Of a DNA stretch of 18,729 bases, positions 6,771 to 14,140 are shown piece after piece. How positions within the stretch are numbered: position 1 is the stretch's first letter; each line of letters begins with the position of its first letter. The notes under the pieces are model-generated. The model was not told the origin of the DNA. It saw only the letters and a list, made by a program, of their open reading frames with translations, and searched no databases. This stretch comes from Dehalococcoidia bacterium (lineage in GTDB: Bacteria; Chloroflexota; Dehalococcoidia; GIF9; AB-539-J10). The stretch is taken from assembly GCA_030603265.1 (NCBI GenBank), contig JAUVYD010000004.1, forward strand, positions 1-18,729, given 5' to 3'. The translations under genes and the position numbers were made by a program.

Positions 6771-8660
6771 ATGGGGAGAGCAATCGGTATTGACCTTGGC
6801 ACGACGTTGAGCGTGGTAGCGGTGATGGAGGGTGGAGAGCCCAAGATCATCCCGAGTGCCGAAGGCGGCAATCTTGTGCCGTCCGTTGTGGCTATAAGCA
6901 AGAATGGCGAGCGCCTTGTTGGTGAAATCGCCAAGCGCCAGTCAATCGTCAACCCGGAGAACACCATATTCAGCATCAAGCGCCTGATCGGGCGGAAGTT
7001 GCAGGACTCTGCGGTCCAGTTTGACCTCAAGCGATTGCCGTACAAGATAACAGAGGCGCCGAACGGCGACTGCCGCATTCTCATGGGAGGCAAGGAGTAC
7101 AGTCCGCAAGAGCTTTCCGCGATGATACTCCAGAAGCTGAAGGCCGATGCGGAAGCCTACCTGGGAGAGAAGGTCACGGATGCGGTCGTTACTGTGCCCG
7201 CGTACTTCAATGATAGTCAACGGCAAGCGACCAAGGATGCCGGGACCATCGCCGGCTTGAACGTGCTTCGAATCATCAACGAGCCCACTGCGTCATCGCT
7301 CGCCTATGGCATGGACAAGACAGGGGACCGGACCATCGCTGTCTACGACCTGGGCGGTGGAACTTTCGATATCTCTATTCTGGACATCGGCGACGGGACG
7401 TTCCAGGTGAAAGCTACGAACGGAGACACTCACCTCGGGGGCGATGACATCGACCAGCGAATAATGGATTGGGTCTGTGACGAGTTTCGGAAGGAGTCCG
7501 GGATTGACTTGAGACAGGACCGGATGGCTCTCCAGCGCATCAAAGACGCCGCTGAGAAAGCCAAGAAGGAGTTGTCGACAGTCACGCAGACTGACATCAA
7601 TCTCCCGTTCATTACCGCAGACGCAAGCGGGCCGAAGCACCTGAACACTACCCTGTCGAGGGCCAAGCTGGAGCAACTCGTAGGTGACCTTATCGAGCGC
7701 ACACTGGAACCGGTGCGGCAGGCCATGAACGATGCCGGGATCTCGCCTTCACAGGTGAGCGATGTCGTTCTTGTCGGCGGCCAGACAAGGATGCCCAAGG
7801 TCCAGGAAGTCATTCGCCAGTATTTCGGCAAAGAAGCCGTCAAAGGAGTGAATCCCGATGAGGCCGTTGGGTTGGGCGCCGCTATTCAGGCCGGTGTCCT
7901 CAAGGGAGAAGTGGGCGAGGTCCTGCTACTTGACGTGACACCACTGACACTGGGAATCGAGACGCTGGGCGGTGTCGCGACATCTCTGATACCGCGGAAC
8001 ACGACTATTCCGACGGAGAAGAGCCAGATTTTCAGCACGGCGACCGACAGCCAGTCGAGCGTCGAGATACACGTGATCCAGGGAGAGCGGCCGATGGCCG
8101 GAGACAACAGGACTCTTGGCCGGTTCATGCTGGATGGGATACTGCCAGCCCCAAGGGGCGTGCCCCAGGTGGAAGTCACATTTGAGATAGATGCGAACGG
8201 TATCTTGAACGTGAGCGCTCGTGACAAGGGAACGGGGAAGGAACAGAAGATCACGATTACTGCCTCAAGTGGCCTCAACAAGGACGAGGTGGACAAGATG
8301 CGGAAGGATGCCGAGAGCTACGCGTCCGAAGATGCACAGAGGAAAGAGGAAGCTGAGGCGCGCAACGCTGCTGACAGTATGGCTTACACGGCTGAGAAGA
8401 CACTGCGTGAACATGCGGACAAGCTCCCTGAGGACGTCAAGCAGGAGATTGAGAGCAAGACAGCCGCCGTGCGCTCTGCCCTTGGGGGCCAGGATGTCGC
8501 GGCAATCAAGAGCGCCATGCAGGAGCTATCCGATGCCGTGCAGAAAGCAGGCGCCGCTGTCTACGGACAGCCTGGCCAGCAGCCCGATGCTGAAGGCCCC
8601 GCTGCGGAAGAACAGGGTACTGATGACGGAACCGTCGAAGGAGACTTCAGAGAGGTATAG
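6771..8660 (+). CDS. dnaK: Molecular chaperone DnaK (Hsp70)
   Basis: DnaK is the cytosolic Hsp70 that binds exposed hydrophobic segments in an ATP-driven cycle with DnaJ and GrpE. The 629 residues start with the phosphate-1 motif GIDLGTT (6-12). IINEPTA is at 168-174 and phosphate-2 DLGGGTFD at 193-200. The interdomain linker region carries LLLDVTPLTLGIETLGG, followed by the substrate-binding beta domain with RNTTIPT, a helical lid and a disordered tail ending GDFREV, which resembles the usual EEV end. The ribosome-binding site TAAGGAGG (6757-6764) includes the grpE stop codon and leaves 6 bases to the ATG, so high expression is likely. Regulation is through the upstream CIRCE. No dnaJ follows; a PEPCK-like gene starts 3 bases after the stop. 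Confidence 0.98.
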   Translation: MGRAIGIDLGTTLSVVAVMEGGEPKIIPSAEGGNLVPSVVAISKNGERLVGEIAKRQSIVNPENTIFSIKRLIGRKLQDSAVQFDLKRLPYKITEAPNGDCRILMGGKEYSPQELSAMILQKLKADAEAYLGEKVTDAVVTVPAYFNDSQRQATKDAGTIAGLNVLRIINEPTASSLAYGMDKTGDRTIAVYDLGGGTFDISILDIGDGTFQVKATNGDTHLGGDDIDQRIMDWVCDEFRKESGIDLRQDRMALQRIKDAAEKAKKELSTVTQTDINLPFITADASGPKHLNTTLSRAKLEQLVGDLIERTLEPVRQAMNDAGISPSQVSDVVLVGGQTRMPKVQEVIRQYFGKEAVKGVNPDEAVGLGAAIQAGVLKGEVGEVLLLDVTPLTLGIETLGGVATSLIPRNTTIPTEKSQIFSTATDSQSSVEIHVIQGERPMAGDNRTLGRFMLDGILPAPRGVPQVEVTFEIDANGILNVSARDKGTGKEQKITITASSGLNKDEVDKMRKDAESYASEDAQRKEEAEARNAADSMAYTAEKTLREHADKLPEDVKQEIESKTAAVRSALGGQDVAAIKSAMQELSDAVQKAGAAVYGQPGQQPDAEGPAAEEQGTDDGTVEGDFREV

Positions 8661-8663
8661 TAG

Positions 8664-10292
8664 ATGACAATGGATTTGCAGGAATTCGCCCGCACAGCTG
8701 CGAGGATACGCGAGCAAGCCAAGGCAGAAGGACGACTCACGGAGAACCCCGACGAGGAAACACTCAGGGGGATGGTGGCACGCCAGCCCGGAGCACGAAT
8801 GAGTGCCTACGGGAACTACGTCGCTGAAAGCGAGCCGACTTCACGGGCAGCGAGCTTCACCAAGAACAGCGTGGATTCCCAGTTCGGCGAAGAAGAGGCA
8901 CGTCTGCTGTTGCAGTGCGAGAATGTCATGTCGACCATGCGGCTCATTTCGGTCGACCGGGTGGTTGGCAACAGGGACAGCAGCACAACTGTTCGTCTGA
9001 CGCTGCCTGAGAGCTTCGCGCACGTGGCGTGTGGAGGACAGAATCTGTTCCTGCCGCCCCTCGGAGAGGTAGCGGAACCGACGTACGAGATTCTCATGTA
9101 CGGTGATGACAATTTCGAACGCAACAAGAGCCTGCCGCTTTCTGAGAAAGACATCGCAATCCGGCTGGCAATGCTGGATGACGGGCGAGTGGTGAAGGTG
9201 GTGCGCAATAGCAACTACATTGGCGAATACAAGAAAGGCGTGTTCGCCGCGTCGGACTGGACGGCCAAGACGTACGGACCAGGTATCTTCCTTCACGCCG
9301 GTTGCCGCGAGGACCGGCTCCAGTCAGCACACGGTGACTACCAAACCGTGAGAACACTGCTCGTGGCACTGAGCGCAAATGGAAAGACGACGACCACGTC
9401 CAGGATTCTTGCCCGCAAGGGAAGCGAGAAGTCATGGCTGGTCCAGGACGATGGCGGCACGCTGATGCCGGATGGCTCATTCCGCGGATTCGAGGGCGGC
9501 GGCGTGTTTGTGAAGACTGAAGGAGTGAACCCCGGAACCCAAGCCGAGATCTACTATGGGCTTCTGAAGCCGTCAACCACGTGCGAGAACGTCTACGTGG
9601 ATGAGAACGGTGAGTTCGACTTCTATGACTTGCAGCGAACGTCCAACGGTCGCGCGGTGGTTCGCCGTGAGAACTTCATGCATGCGAGCGCCTTCATAGA
9701 CGTCGACCGTGTGGACAACTTCGTGCTGATAACCCGCGGACCTCTCATTCCGGCGATTTCGCGTCTGAACAGGGAGCAAGCCGCTGCCTTGATGGTGCTT
9801 GGCCAGGCGATGGAATCGTCGGCCGGCAATCCGGCACTCGCGGGCAAGATCAAGAGAGAGTTCTTCTACGACCCGTTCGTTGCTGGCGACAGGGCGGCTC
9901 ACGCCAATCGTTTCTACGACATCTTGAAAGGCCTTCCCAACATGAACTACTATCTGCTGAACACCGGGAACATCGGCGTATTCAGGGCTGAGTCGAATGA
10001 CCTGGATGAGGCGGGCGATAGCCGCTACAGGGACATCAAACTGGAGCACACGATGGCCATCCTCGACTCCCTCTTGCGGGGAGGTCTTGAGGACTGGGAG
10101 GAATCGCCGACGGGGTTCGAGGTGCCCAGGTCGGTACGGAACCTGGACGACATCTATTTGCATCCCGAGAAACTGTTCACAAGTGCAGAGTTCGAAGAGA
10201 ACCAGAAAGGGCTGAACCAGGTGAGATGTGAGGCCATTGAGCAGCTCGGTAGCGGGCTTGACCCTGCGATCCGAGGAGTGTTCGCTCGATAG
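8664..10292 (+). CDS. Divergent ATP-type PEP carboxykinase-like protein
   Basis: The 542-residue product aligns by eye with ATP-dependent phosphoenolpyruvate carboxykinase (E. coli PckA): YIGEYKKGVF at 185-194 (PckA metal lysine in EMKKGMF), FLH at 209-211 (metal histidine), ALSANGKTTT at 235-244 (PckA GLSGTGKTT), QDDGG at 261-265 (metal aspartate), GFEGGG at 275-280, ENVYVDENGEFDF at 308-320, RGPLIPAISRL at 358-368 and YLLNTG at 430-435. Two P-loop glycines are alanine, and the TGRSPKDK motif with the PEP/oxaloacetate arginine is not recognisable in the N-terminal part. It may be a true carboxykinase or a PEPCK-fold kinase with another substrate. It starts 3 bases after dnaK with AGAGAGG upstream; an in-frame ATG at 8670 is an alternative. 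It is presumably transcribed with the heat-shock operon. The fold assignment is fairly firm, the reaction is not. Confidence 0.75.
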   Translation: MTMDLQEFARTAARIREQAKAEGRLTENPDEETLRGMVARQPGARMSAYGNYVAESEPTSRAASFTKNSVDSQFGEEEARLLLQCENVMSTMRLISVDRVVGNRDSSTTVRLTLPESFAHVACGGQNLFLPPLGEVAEPTYEILMYGDDNFERNKSLPLSEKDIAIRLAMLDDGRVVKVVRNSNYIGEYKKGVFAASDWTAKTYGPGIFLHAGCREDRLQSAHGDYQTVRTLLVALSANGKTTTTSRILARKGSEKSWLVQDDGGTLMPDGSFRGFEGGGVFVKTEGVNPGTQAEIYYGLLKPSTTCENVYVDENGEFDFYDLQRTSNGRAVVRRENFMHASAFIDVDRVDNFVLITRGPLIPAISRLNREQAAALMVLGQAMESSAGNPALAGKIKREFFYDPFVAGDRAAHANRFYDILKGLPNMNYYLLNTGNIGVFRAESNDLDEAGDSRYRDIKLEHTMAILDSLLRGGLEDWEESPTGFEVPRSVRNLDDIYLHPEKLFTSAEFEENQKGLNQVRCEAIEQLGSGLDPAIRGVFAR

Positions 10293-10346
10293 GCGTAGTC
10301 AGACGACAACAGCAGGCAAGCGCCTGTGACTGATTTCCGCATTGCA

Positions 10347-10382
10347 TCCGCGAAGGGCCCGGCCGACCGGGTGCTACGCGGA
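10347..10382. repeat. Nested inverted repeat after the dnaK operon
   Basis: An outer stem TCCGCG/CGCGGA (10347-10352 and 10377-10382) encloses an inner stem CCCGG/CCGGG (10358-10362 and 10367-10371) with a 4-base loop, separated by 5-base internal bulges. It lies 55 bases past the end of the PEPCK-like gene and just ahead of the next promoter. There is no T-run, so it is at best an atypical terminator; it could also affect the nearby -35. A smaller CAGGC/GCCTG pair lies at 10313-10326. Confidence 0.4.
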
Positions 10383-10387
10383 AGTCG

Positions 10388-10416
10388 TTGGCACATATTA
10401 ACTTCGACGGTACAAT
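10388..10416 (+). promoter_or_regulatory. Promoter of the DksA-like/lspA/rluD operon
   Basis: TTGGCA (10388-10393, five of six consensus bases), a 17-base spacer, then TACAAT (10411-10416, five of six). Transcription would start near 10423, giving a leader of about 20 bases with an AAGGTGAGGA ribosome-binding region before the ATG at 10444. Confidence 0.65.
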
Positions 10417-10443
10417 AGACTCGAATCGGCGAGAAGGTGAGGA

Positions 10444-10821
10444 ATGACGGCTATGATGAGGTCTAAGCATCTGCGTACGAAGCTGGAGCATGATAGGGCG
10501 CAGGTCCTGGAGCGCATGGAGTTGCTGCGGGCCGATAGCGAGAACGCGGGTGAAACCCGTGAGGGCAGCCCTTTCGGCAAGAGAGAGGAAGAGGCAACCG
10601 AGACCTTTGAATTTGAGAAGCGACTGGTGCTCGAAAGCAGTCTTCGAGCCACCCTGGCCGAGATAGACCATGCCCTCGAGAAGTTCGAGGCTGGTACGTA
10701 CGGCAAGTGCGAGAAGTGCGGCCGGATTATTGAACAGGAGCGATTGGAGGCTCGCCCCCAGGCAAGCCTTTGCATGGGGTGCAAGGCGCAGCAGCTGAGG
10801 AATCCCACCGGTGCGTCGTAG
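10444..10821 (+). CDS. DksA/TraR-type C4 zinc-finger protein
   Basis: The 125-residue product has the arrangement of DksA/TraR family proteins: a charged helical coiled-coil part (about 8-85), then the FEAGTYGKCEKCG segment and a four-cysteine zinc finger with Cys89, Cys92, Cys110 and Cys113. DksA proteins enter the RNA polymerase secondary channel and, with ppGpp, adjust promoter activity. Many members in non-proteobacteria are uncharacterised, so transcriptional control is family-level inference. The loop between the helices of E. coli DksA carries two key aspartates; here the middle of the helical part is around residues 31-55, and I cannot assign equivalents. It is first in an operon, and its last 11 bases overlap the lspA start, suggesting coupled translation. 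Confidence 0.85.
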   Translation: MTAMMRSKHLRTKLEHDRAQVLERMELLRADSENAGETREGSPFGKREEEATETFEFEKRLVLESSLRATLAEIDHALEKFEAGTYGKCEKCGRIIEQERLEARPQASLCMGCKAQQLRNPTGAS

Positions 10822-11317
10822 TCGCGCAGCTATTCCCGCAGCCATCATCGTAGCTGTCATCCTGGTTGACCAGCTGAGCAAGGCGTGGGTCAGGGCGGCA
10901 CTTGATGTTGGTGAGTCCATCCGGGTGCTGGGTCCATTGAGCCTGACCCGGGTTGAGAACACCGGTTCGGTGTTCGGTATCGGGCAGGGCTACATCCTGA
11001 TTCCGACTGCGGCCAGTATCGTTGTTCTCGTTCTGATTCCCATCGCTCTACGCCATCTTCGCTTGCGGTATGGCTACATACCATCGCGCATCGAAGCGGC
11101 GTGCATCGCTCTCATCGCGGGTGGTGCAATCGGGAACCTGATCGACAGAGTGGTTCTCTCATGCGTCACCGATTTCATTGATGTCGAACTCCTTCCCGGT
11201 GTCCACTGGCCCTTCTTCAACTTCGCCGACTCGTGCATAGTCGTGGGAACCATTGTCCTTCTTCCAATCCTCTTCAAGCGAGGTACATTCGTTGCTGCCG
11301 ACGGTCCAGACGACTGA
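10811..11317 (+). CDS. lspA: Lipoprotein signal peptidase (signal peptidase II)
   Basis: LspA is the aspartyl protease of the cytoplasmic membrane that removes signal peptides from prolipoproteins after lipid attachment. The 168-residue product has four hydrophobic segments (about 9-30, 60-82, 95-112 and 138-156). Family motifs are VDQLSKAW at 19-26, VENTGSVFGI at 48-57, and the two catalytic aspartates in GNLIDRV (Asp112) and FNFADSCIVVG (Asp140). The start is GTG at 10811, in the last codons of the preceding zinc-finger gene, with GAGG about 12 bases upstream. Its end overlaps the likely start of rluD. The order lspA-rluD is common in bacteria. Confidence 0.96.
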   Translation: MRRSRAAIPAAIIVAVILVDQLSKAWVRAALDVGESIRVLGPLSLTRVENTGSVFGIGQGYILIPTAASIVVLVLIPIALRHLRLRYGYIPSRIEAACIALIAGGAIGNLIDRVVLSCVTDFIDVELLPGVHWPFFNFADSCIVVGTIVLLPILFKRGTFVAADGPDD

Positions 11318-12242
11318 GTGCGATTCCTCCCTCGTTGAGCTGTGCGCCGACATCGCATGGAAACGGCTCGACCAGTTTCTCAGCGAAAGGGTCGAAGAGC
11401 TTTCGCGCGCACAGGCCCACCGTCTGATACGCGAGGGACGGGTCGTCGTCAACGGCGAAACATGCAAGGCAAGCCAGGGCGTTCGTATCGGAGACATCGT
11501 TCACTTTCGCCTTCCGGCTGCTGAGACCGCTCCCAAACCCGAGACGAGCCAGCTCAATATCGTCTACGAAGATGAGAGCGTGCTCGTTGTGGATAAGCCT
11601 GCAGGGATGGTGGTTCATCCGGCCCCCGGTCACTCCGAGCATACGCTGGTGAACGCGATTCTCGGCCATTGCCCGACGCTCGCCTGTGGCGAGGTCTTTC
11701 GCCCGGGAATCGTACACAGGCTGGACAAGGACACGTCAGGGCTCATCGTGGTGGCCAAGCTTGAGCCGGCGCGTGAGTGGTTGGTGAGACAATTCAAGGA
11801 GGGAGCGGTCCACAAGGAGTATCTTGCCCTTGTCGTCGGCAGTCCACCGCAATGCGGGACCATCGATGCACCTATCGGGCGTCACCCGGTTCACCGCAAG
11901 AGGATGGCGATTGTTGCGACCGGCAAGCCGGCGAGAACGGATTACACGGTACGTGAGTACATTCGTGACTTCGCGCTGGTCTCCGCGATGCCCGCCACGG
12001 GACGCACACACCAGATTCGCGTCCACTTCGAGTCCATTGATCACCCTGTCGCGGGGGACCGCACCTACGGCGGGAAGAACAGCAGACAGGCCTTGAGCGG
12101 TGTGTTGAAACGCCAGTTTCTTCACGCGCACCGGCTGGCCTTCAGACTACCGGGTTCCGCGACTGAGCAGGGATTCGTGTCGCCACTGCCTCCGGACCTC
12201 ACCAGTGCGCTTGCCTCGGCAAGAAGCCTGGCACAGCCGTGA
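11292..12242 (+). CDS. rluD: RluD-family 23S rRNA pseudouridine synthase
   Basis: This family isomerises specific uridines to pseudouridine, in RluD those of helix 69 of 23S rRNA. From the start chosen the product has 316 residues. It begins with an S4 RNA-binding domain (KRLDQFLSERVEELSR through IREGRVVVNG), followed by the catalytic domain with VVDKPAGMVVHP, the catalytic-aspartate motif HRLDKDTSGL (Asp145) and the C-terminal TGRTHQIRVHF. No ATG fits. The TTG at 11292, about 7 bases after AGGT, gives a natural N-terminus and overlaps lspA by 26 bases; a TTG at 11253 is possible. The exact uridine targeted cannot be read from sequence, so RluD and related RluA-type enzymes remain alternatives. 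Confidence 0.92.
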   Translation: MLPTVQTTECDSSLVELCADIAWKRLDQFLSERVEELSRAQAHRLIREGRVVVNGETCKASQGVRIGDIVHFRLPAAETAPKPETSQLNIVYEDESVLVVDKPAGMVVHPAPGHSEHTLVNAILGHCPTLACGEVFRPGIVHRLDKDTSGLIVVAKLEPAREWLVRQFKEGAVHKEYLALVVGSPPQCGTIDAPIGRHPVHRKRMAIVATGKPARTDYTVREYIRDFALVSAMPATGRTHQIRVHFESIDHPVAGDRTYGGKNSRQALSGVLKRQFLHAHRLAFRLPGSATEQGFVSPLPPDLTSALASARSLAQP

Positions 12243-12245
12243 ACC

Positions 12246-12274
12246 TTGCCCGGGGGCACTCAAAATGCTATAGT
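12246..12274 (+). promoter_or_regulatory. Promoter ahead of the 92-residue coiled-coil gene
   Basis: TTGCCC (12246-12251), a 17-base spacer, then TATAGT (12269-12274) with an extended-10 TG two bases ahead (TGCTATAGT). It starts just after the rluD stop codon. The predicted start near 12281 leaves a leader of only about 8 bases. GAGGG at 12277-12281 could act as a ribosome-binding site only if transcription begins a little further upstream. Confidence 0.55.
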
Positions 12275-12288
12275 CCGAGGGCGTTTCT

Positions 12289-12567
12289 ATGGAGAACAGA
12301 CAGTACTCCGATTCGGTTGAGCGACTTGCCGGAGAGCAGCGGGGTCGGGAGAGCAAGCTGCTCTCTGAGCTTCTCGGTGACAGTGGTTTCGACAACCTTT
12401 CTGCATACGAGGCCGATCTTGCACAACGGCAGAGCAGACTACTGTTCTCGATCCATGCGGAGATGGAAGACACAGAGATGGCCCTTCGCCAGACCGAGCA
12501 ACTCTCTCAGAAGCTCAAGAAACATCTGGGGCGGCTGAAGGGTCTACAGAAGGTACTGTCGAAGTGA
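12289..12567 (+). CDS. Small predicted coiled-coil protein, function unknown
   Basis: I do not recognise this 92-residue protein. It is highly charged and predicted by eye to be almost entirely helical, with long runs lacking proline or glycine (about 38-80) and heptad-like spacing of Leu, Ala and Ile. No cysteine, signal peptide or membrane segment is visible, so it should be a soluble dimer or a partner for another protein. The composition and third-base preference resemble its neighbours, and it has its own promoter and start codon, which supports a real gene. It lies 46 bases after rluD and 67 bases before gltX. An accessory role to division, flagellar or ribosomal machinery is possible but nothing specific supports any of these. 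Confidence 0.7.
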   Translation: MENRQYSDSVERLAGEQRGRESKLLSELLGDSGFDNLSAYEADLAQRQSRLLFSIHAEMEDTEMALRQTEQLSQKLKKHLGRLKGLQKVLSK

Positions 12568-12571
12568 GCCC

Positions 12572-12601
12572 TTGTCAGCCCGGTGAACCGACCGCTATTA
12601 C
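12572..12601 (+). promoter_or_regulatory. Possible gltX-etfBA promoter
   Basis: TTGTCA (12572-12577, five of six consensus bases), an 18-base spacer, then TATTAC (12596-12601, four of six). Initiation near 12608 would leave a leader of about 27 bases before the gltX ATG at 12635. The match is moderate; readthrough from the small upstream gene is also possible. Confidence 0.4.
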
Positions 12602-12634
12602 GCCGTCTTGCCTGCTCAGTCGGCGCCTTGCAGC

Positions 12635-14122
12635 ATGGTGACTGATACATACTCTCAGGTCAGAGTCCGGTTCGCGCCGAGCCCTACTGGCTTTCCACAC
12701 GTAGGCAACATCCGCACAGCCCTCTTCAACTGGCTGTTCGCGCGCCGATATGGCGGCATCTTCATTCTGCGCATCGAGGACACCGATACAGCCCGGAGTG
12801 TCGAGGGCGCCGTAGAGAGCATCCAGGATGGACTGCGCTGGTTGGGACTCGACTGGGATGAGGGCCCTGTCTTCCAGTCGGAAAGACTGCAACTGTACCG
12901 TGACGGTGCTGAGGCTCTGGTCCGCAGCGGCAGGGCATACCATTGCTTCTGCTCCCCCGAGCGTCTGCAGGCTGTGCGGGAGGAACAAACACGCAACCAC
13001 CTCCCCCCCCGATATGACGGTCACTGCCGGGAATTGAGTGCGGCTGAGGTCGAGCGAAGGCTGGCTGCAGGTGAGACAGCCGTCGTTCGGTTCAAGACCC
13101 CCCTTTCCGGAGAGACGGGGGTCAGAGACCTGATAAGAGGCGAGGTTGTCTTCAGCAACGCGAACCTCAATGACTACGTCCTCATGAAGTCCGATGGCTA
13201 TCCGACCTATCATCTGGCCAACGTGGTGGATGACCACGACATGGGCATCACCCATGTCATGCGGGCGGATGAGTGGATCTCAAGCACGCCACTGCACGTC
13301 ATGCTCTATGATTCCTTTGGTTGGGAGCCCCCGCAATTCGCCCATCTGCCCATGATTCTCGGGCCTGACAAGGCGAAGTTGTCCAAGCGACACGGCGCCA
13401 CAACTATCAGCGAGTACCGCGACCAGGGCTATCTGCCGGAGGCGATGGTCAACTTCCTGGCGCTTCTTGGCTGGTCGCTCGACGACAAGACAGACCTGCT
13501 GTCGCGTGAGGAACTCGTTGCCAACTTCTCGCTCGAGCGCATCGGCAAGACCGCAGCCGTGTTCAACAAGCCGAAACTGGACTGGATGAACGGCGTATAC
13601 ATACGCGCTCTGTCCCCCGGGGAATTTGCCCGGCGAGCGCTGCCCTATCTCGAGCGCGATCTGCCGGCCGACATCGGGCGGCCCCTGAACATCGACTACG
13701 TCGCCAGTGTGGCACGACTCGTGCAGGAACGAGCGAAGAAGCTGGACGAGCTTGCAGACCTTTGCGAATTCTTCTTCCGGAACGAGCTTTCATATCCGTG
13801 TGAGGACTTGCTCGTTAAGGGAATGGAGGCAGCGCTGGCGCGAGAGATCCTGAATCGGGTCTCGCTTGTAGTCCCGACGGAGCAGGACTGGAGCGCTGTC
13901 TCGCTTGAGGAAGCGGTAAGGCCTCTTAGCGACGACATGGGCGTGTCCACCAAGCAACTGTTCGGCACGCTGAGGGTTGCCATGACAGGGCGAACCGCAG
14001 CGCCGCCTTTGTTCGAGACCATGGAAGTCCTGGGAAGAGAACGATGCATGTCCCGCCTGGCGCACGCCGTTCAACTAGTCGAACGGCAGCACCCCGAATT
14101 GGCGAGCGGGACTGGCACGTAA
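12635..14122 (+). CDS. gltX: Glutamate-tRNA ligase (GluRS)
   Basis: GluRS charges tRNA(Glu) with glutamate. The 495-residue protein is a class I synthetase: FAPSPTGFPHVGN at 13-25 holds the HIGH-type motif, and KLSKR at 248-252 is the KMSKS-type motif. CFC followed by a GHC about 25 residues later resembles the bacterial GluRS zinc site but lacks the usual final His. The C-terminal half is the all-helical anticodon-binding region of bacterial GluRS. The ATG at 12635 has no ribosome-binding site; GTG at 12638 and an upstream TTG at 12608 are alternatives. Because gatC and gatA lie 4 kb away, this enzyme may be non-discriminating and also charge tRNA(Gln), which is inference. etfB follows after 18 bases with a strong ribosome-binding site, so the three genes are probably one transcript. 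Confidence 0.96.
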   Translation: MVTDTYSQVRVRFAPSPTGFPHVGNIRTALFNWLFARRYGGIFILRIEDTDTARSVEGAVESIQDGLRWLGLDWDEGPVFQSERLQLYRDGAEALVRSGRAYHCFCSPERLQAVREEQTRNHLPPRYDGHCRELSAAEVERRLAAGETAVVRFKTPLSGETGVRDLIRGEVVFSNANLNDYVLMKSDGYPTYHLANVVDDHDMGITHVMRADEWISSTPLHVMLYDSFGWEPPQFAHLPMILGPDKAKLSKRHGATTISEYRDQGYLPEAMVNFLALLGWSLDDKTDLLSREELVANFSLERIGKTAAVFNKPKLDWMNGVYIRALSPGEFARRALPYLERDLPADIGRPLNIDYVASVARLVQERAKKLDELADLCEFFFRNELSYPCEDLLVKGMEAALAREILNRVSLVVPTEQDWSAVSLEEAVRPLSDDMGVSTKQLFGTLRVAMTGRTAAPPLFETMEVLGRERCMSRLAHAVQLVERQHPELASGTGT

Positions 14123-14140
14123 GGCAAGGAGGTTGCTCCA

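Noticed and set aside
12608..12634. TTG start for gltX nine codons upstream
   Set aside because: The extra residues are not part of the GluRS fold and there is no ribosome-binding site; it cannot be fully excluded.
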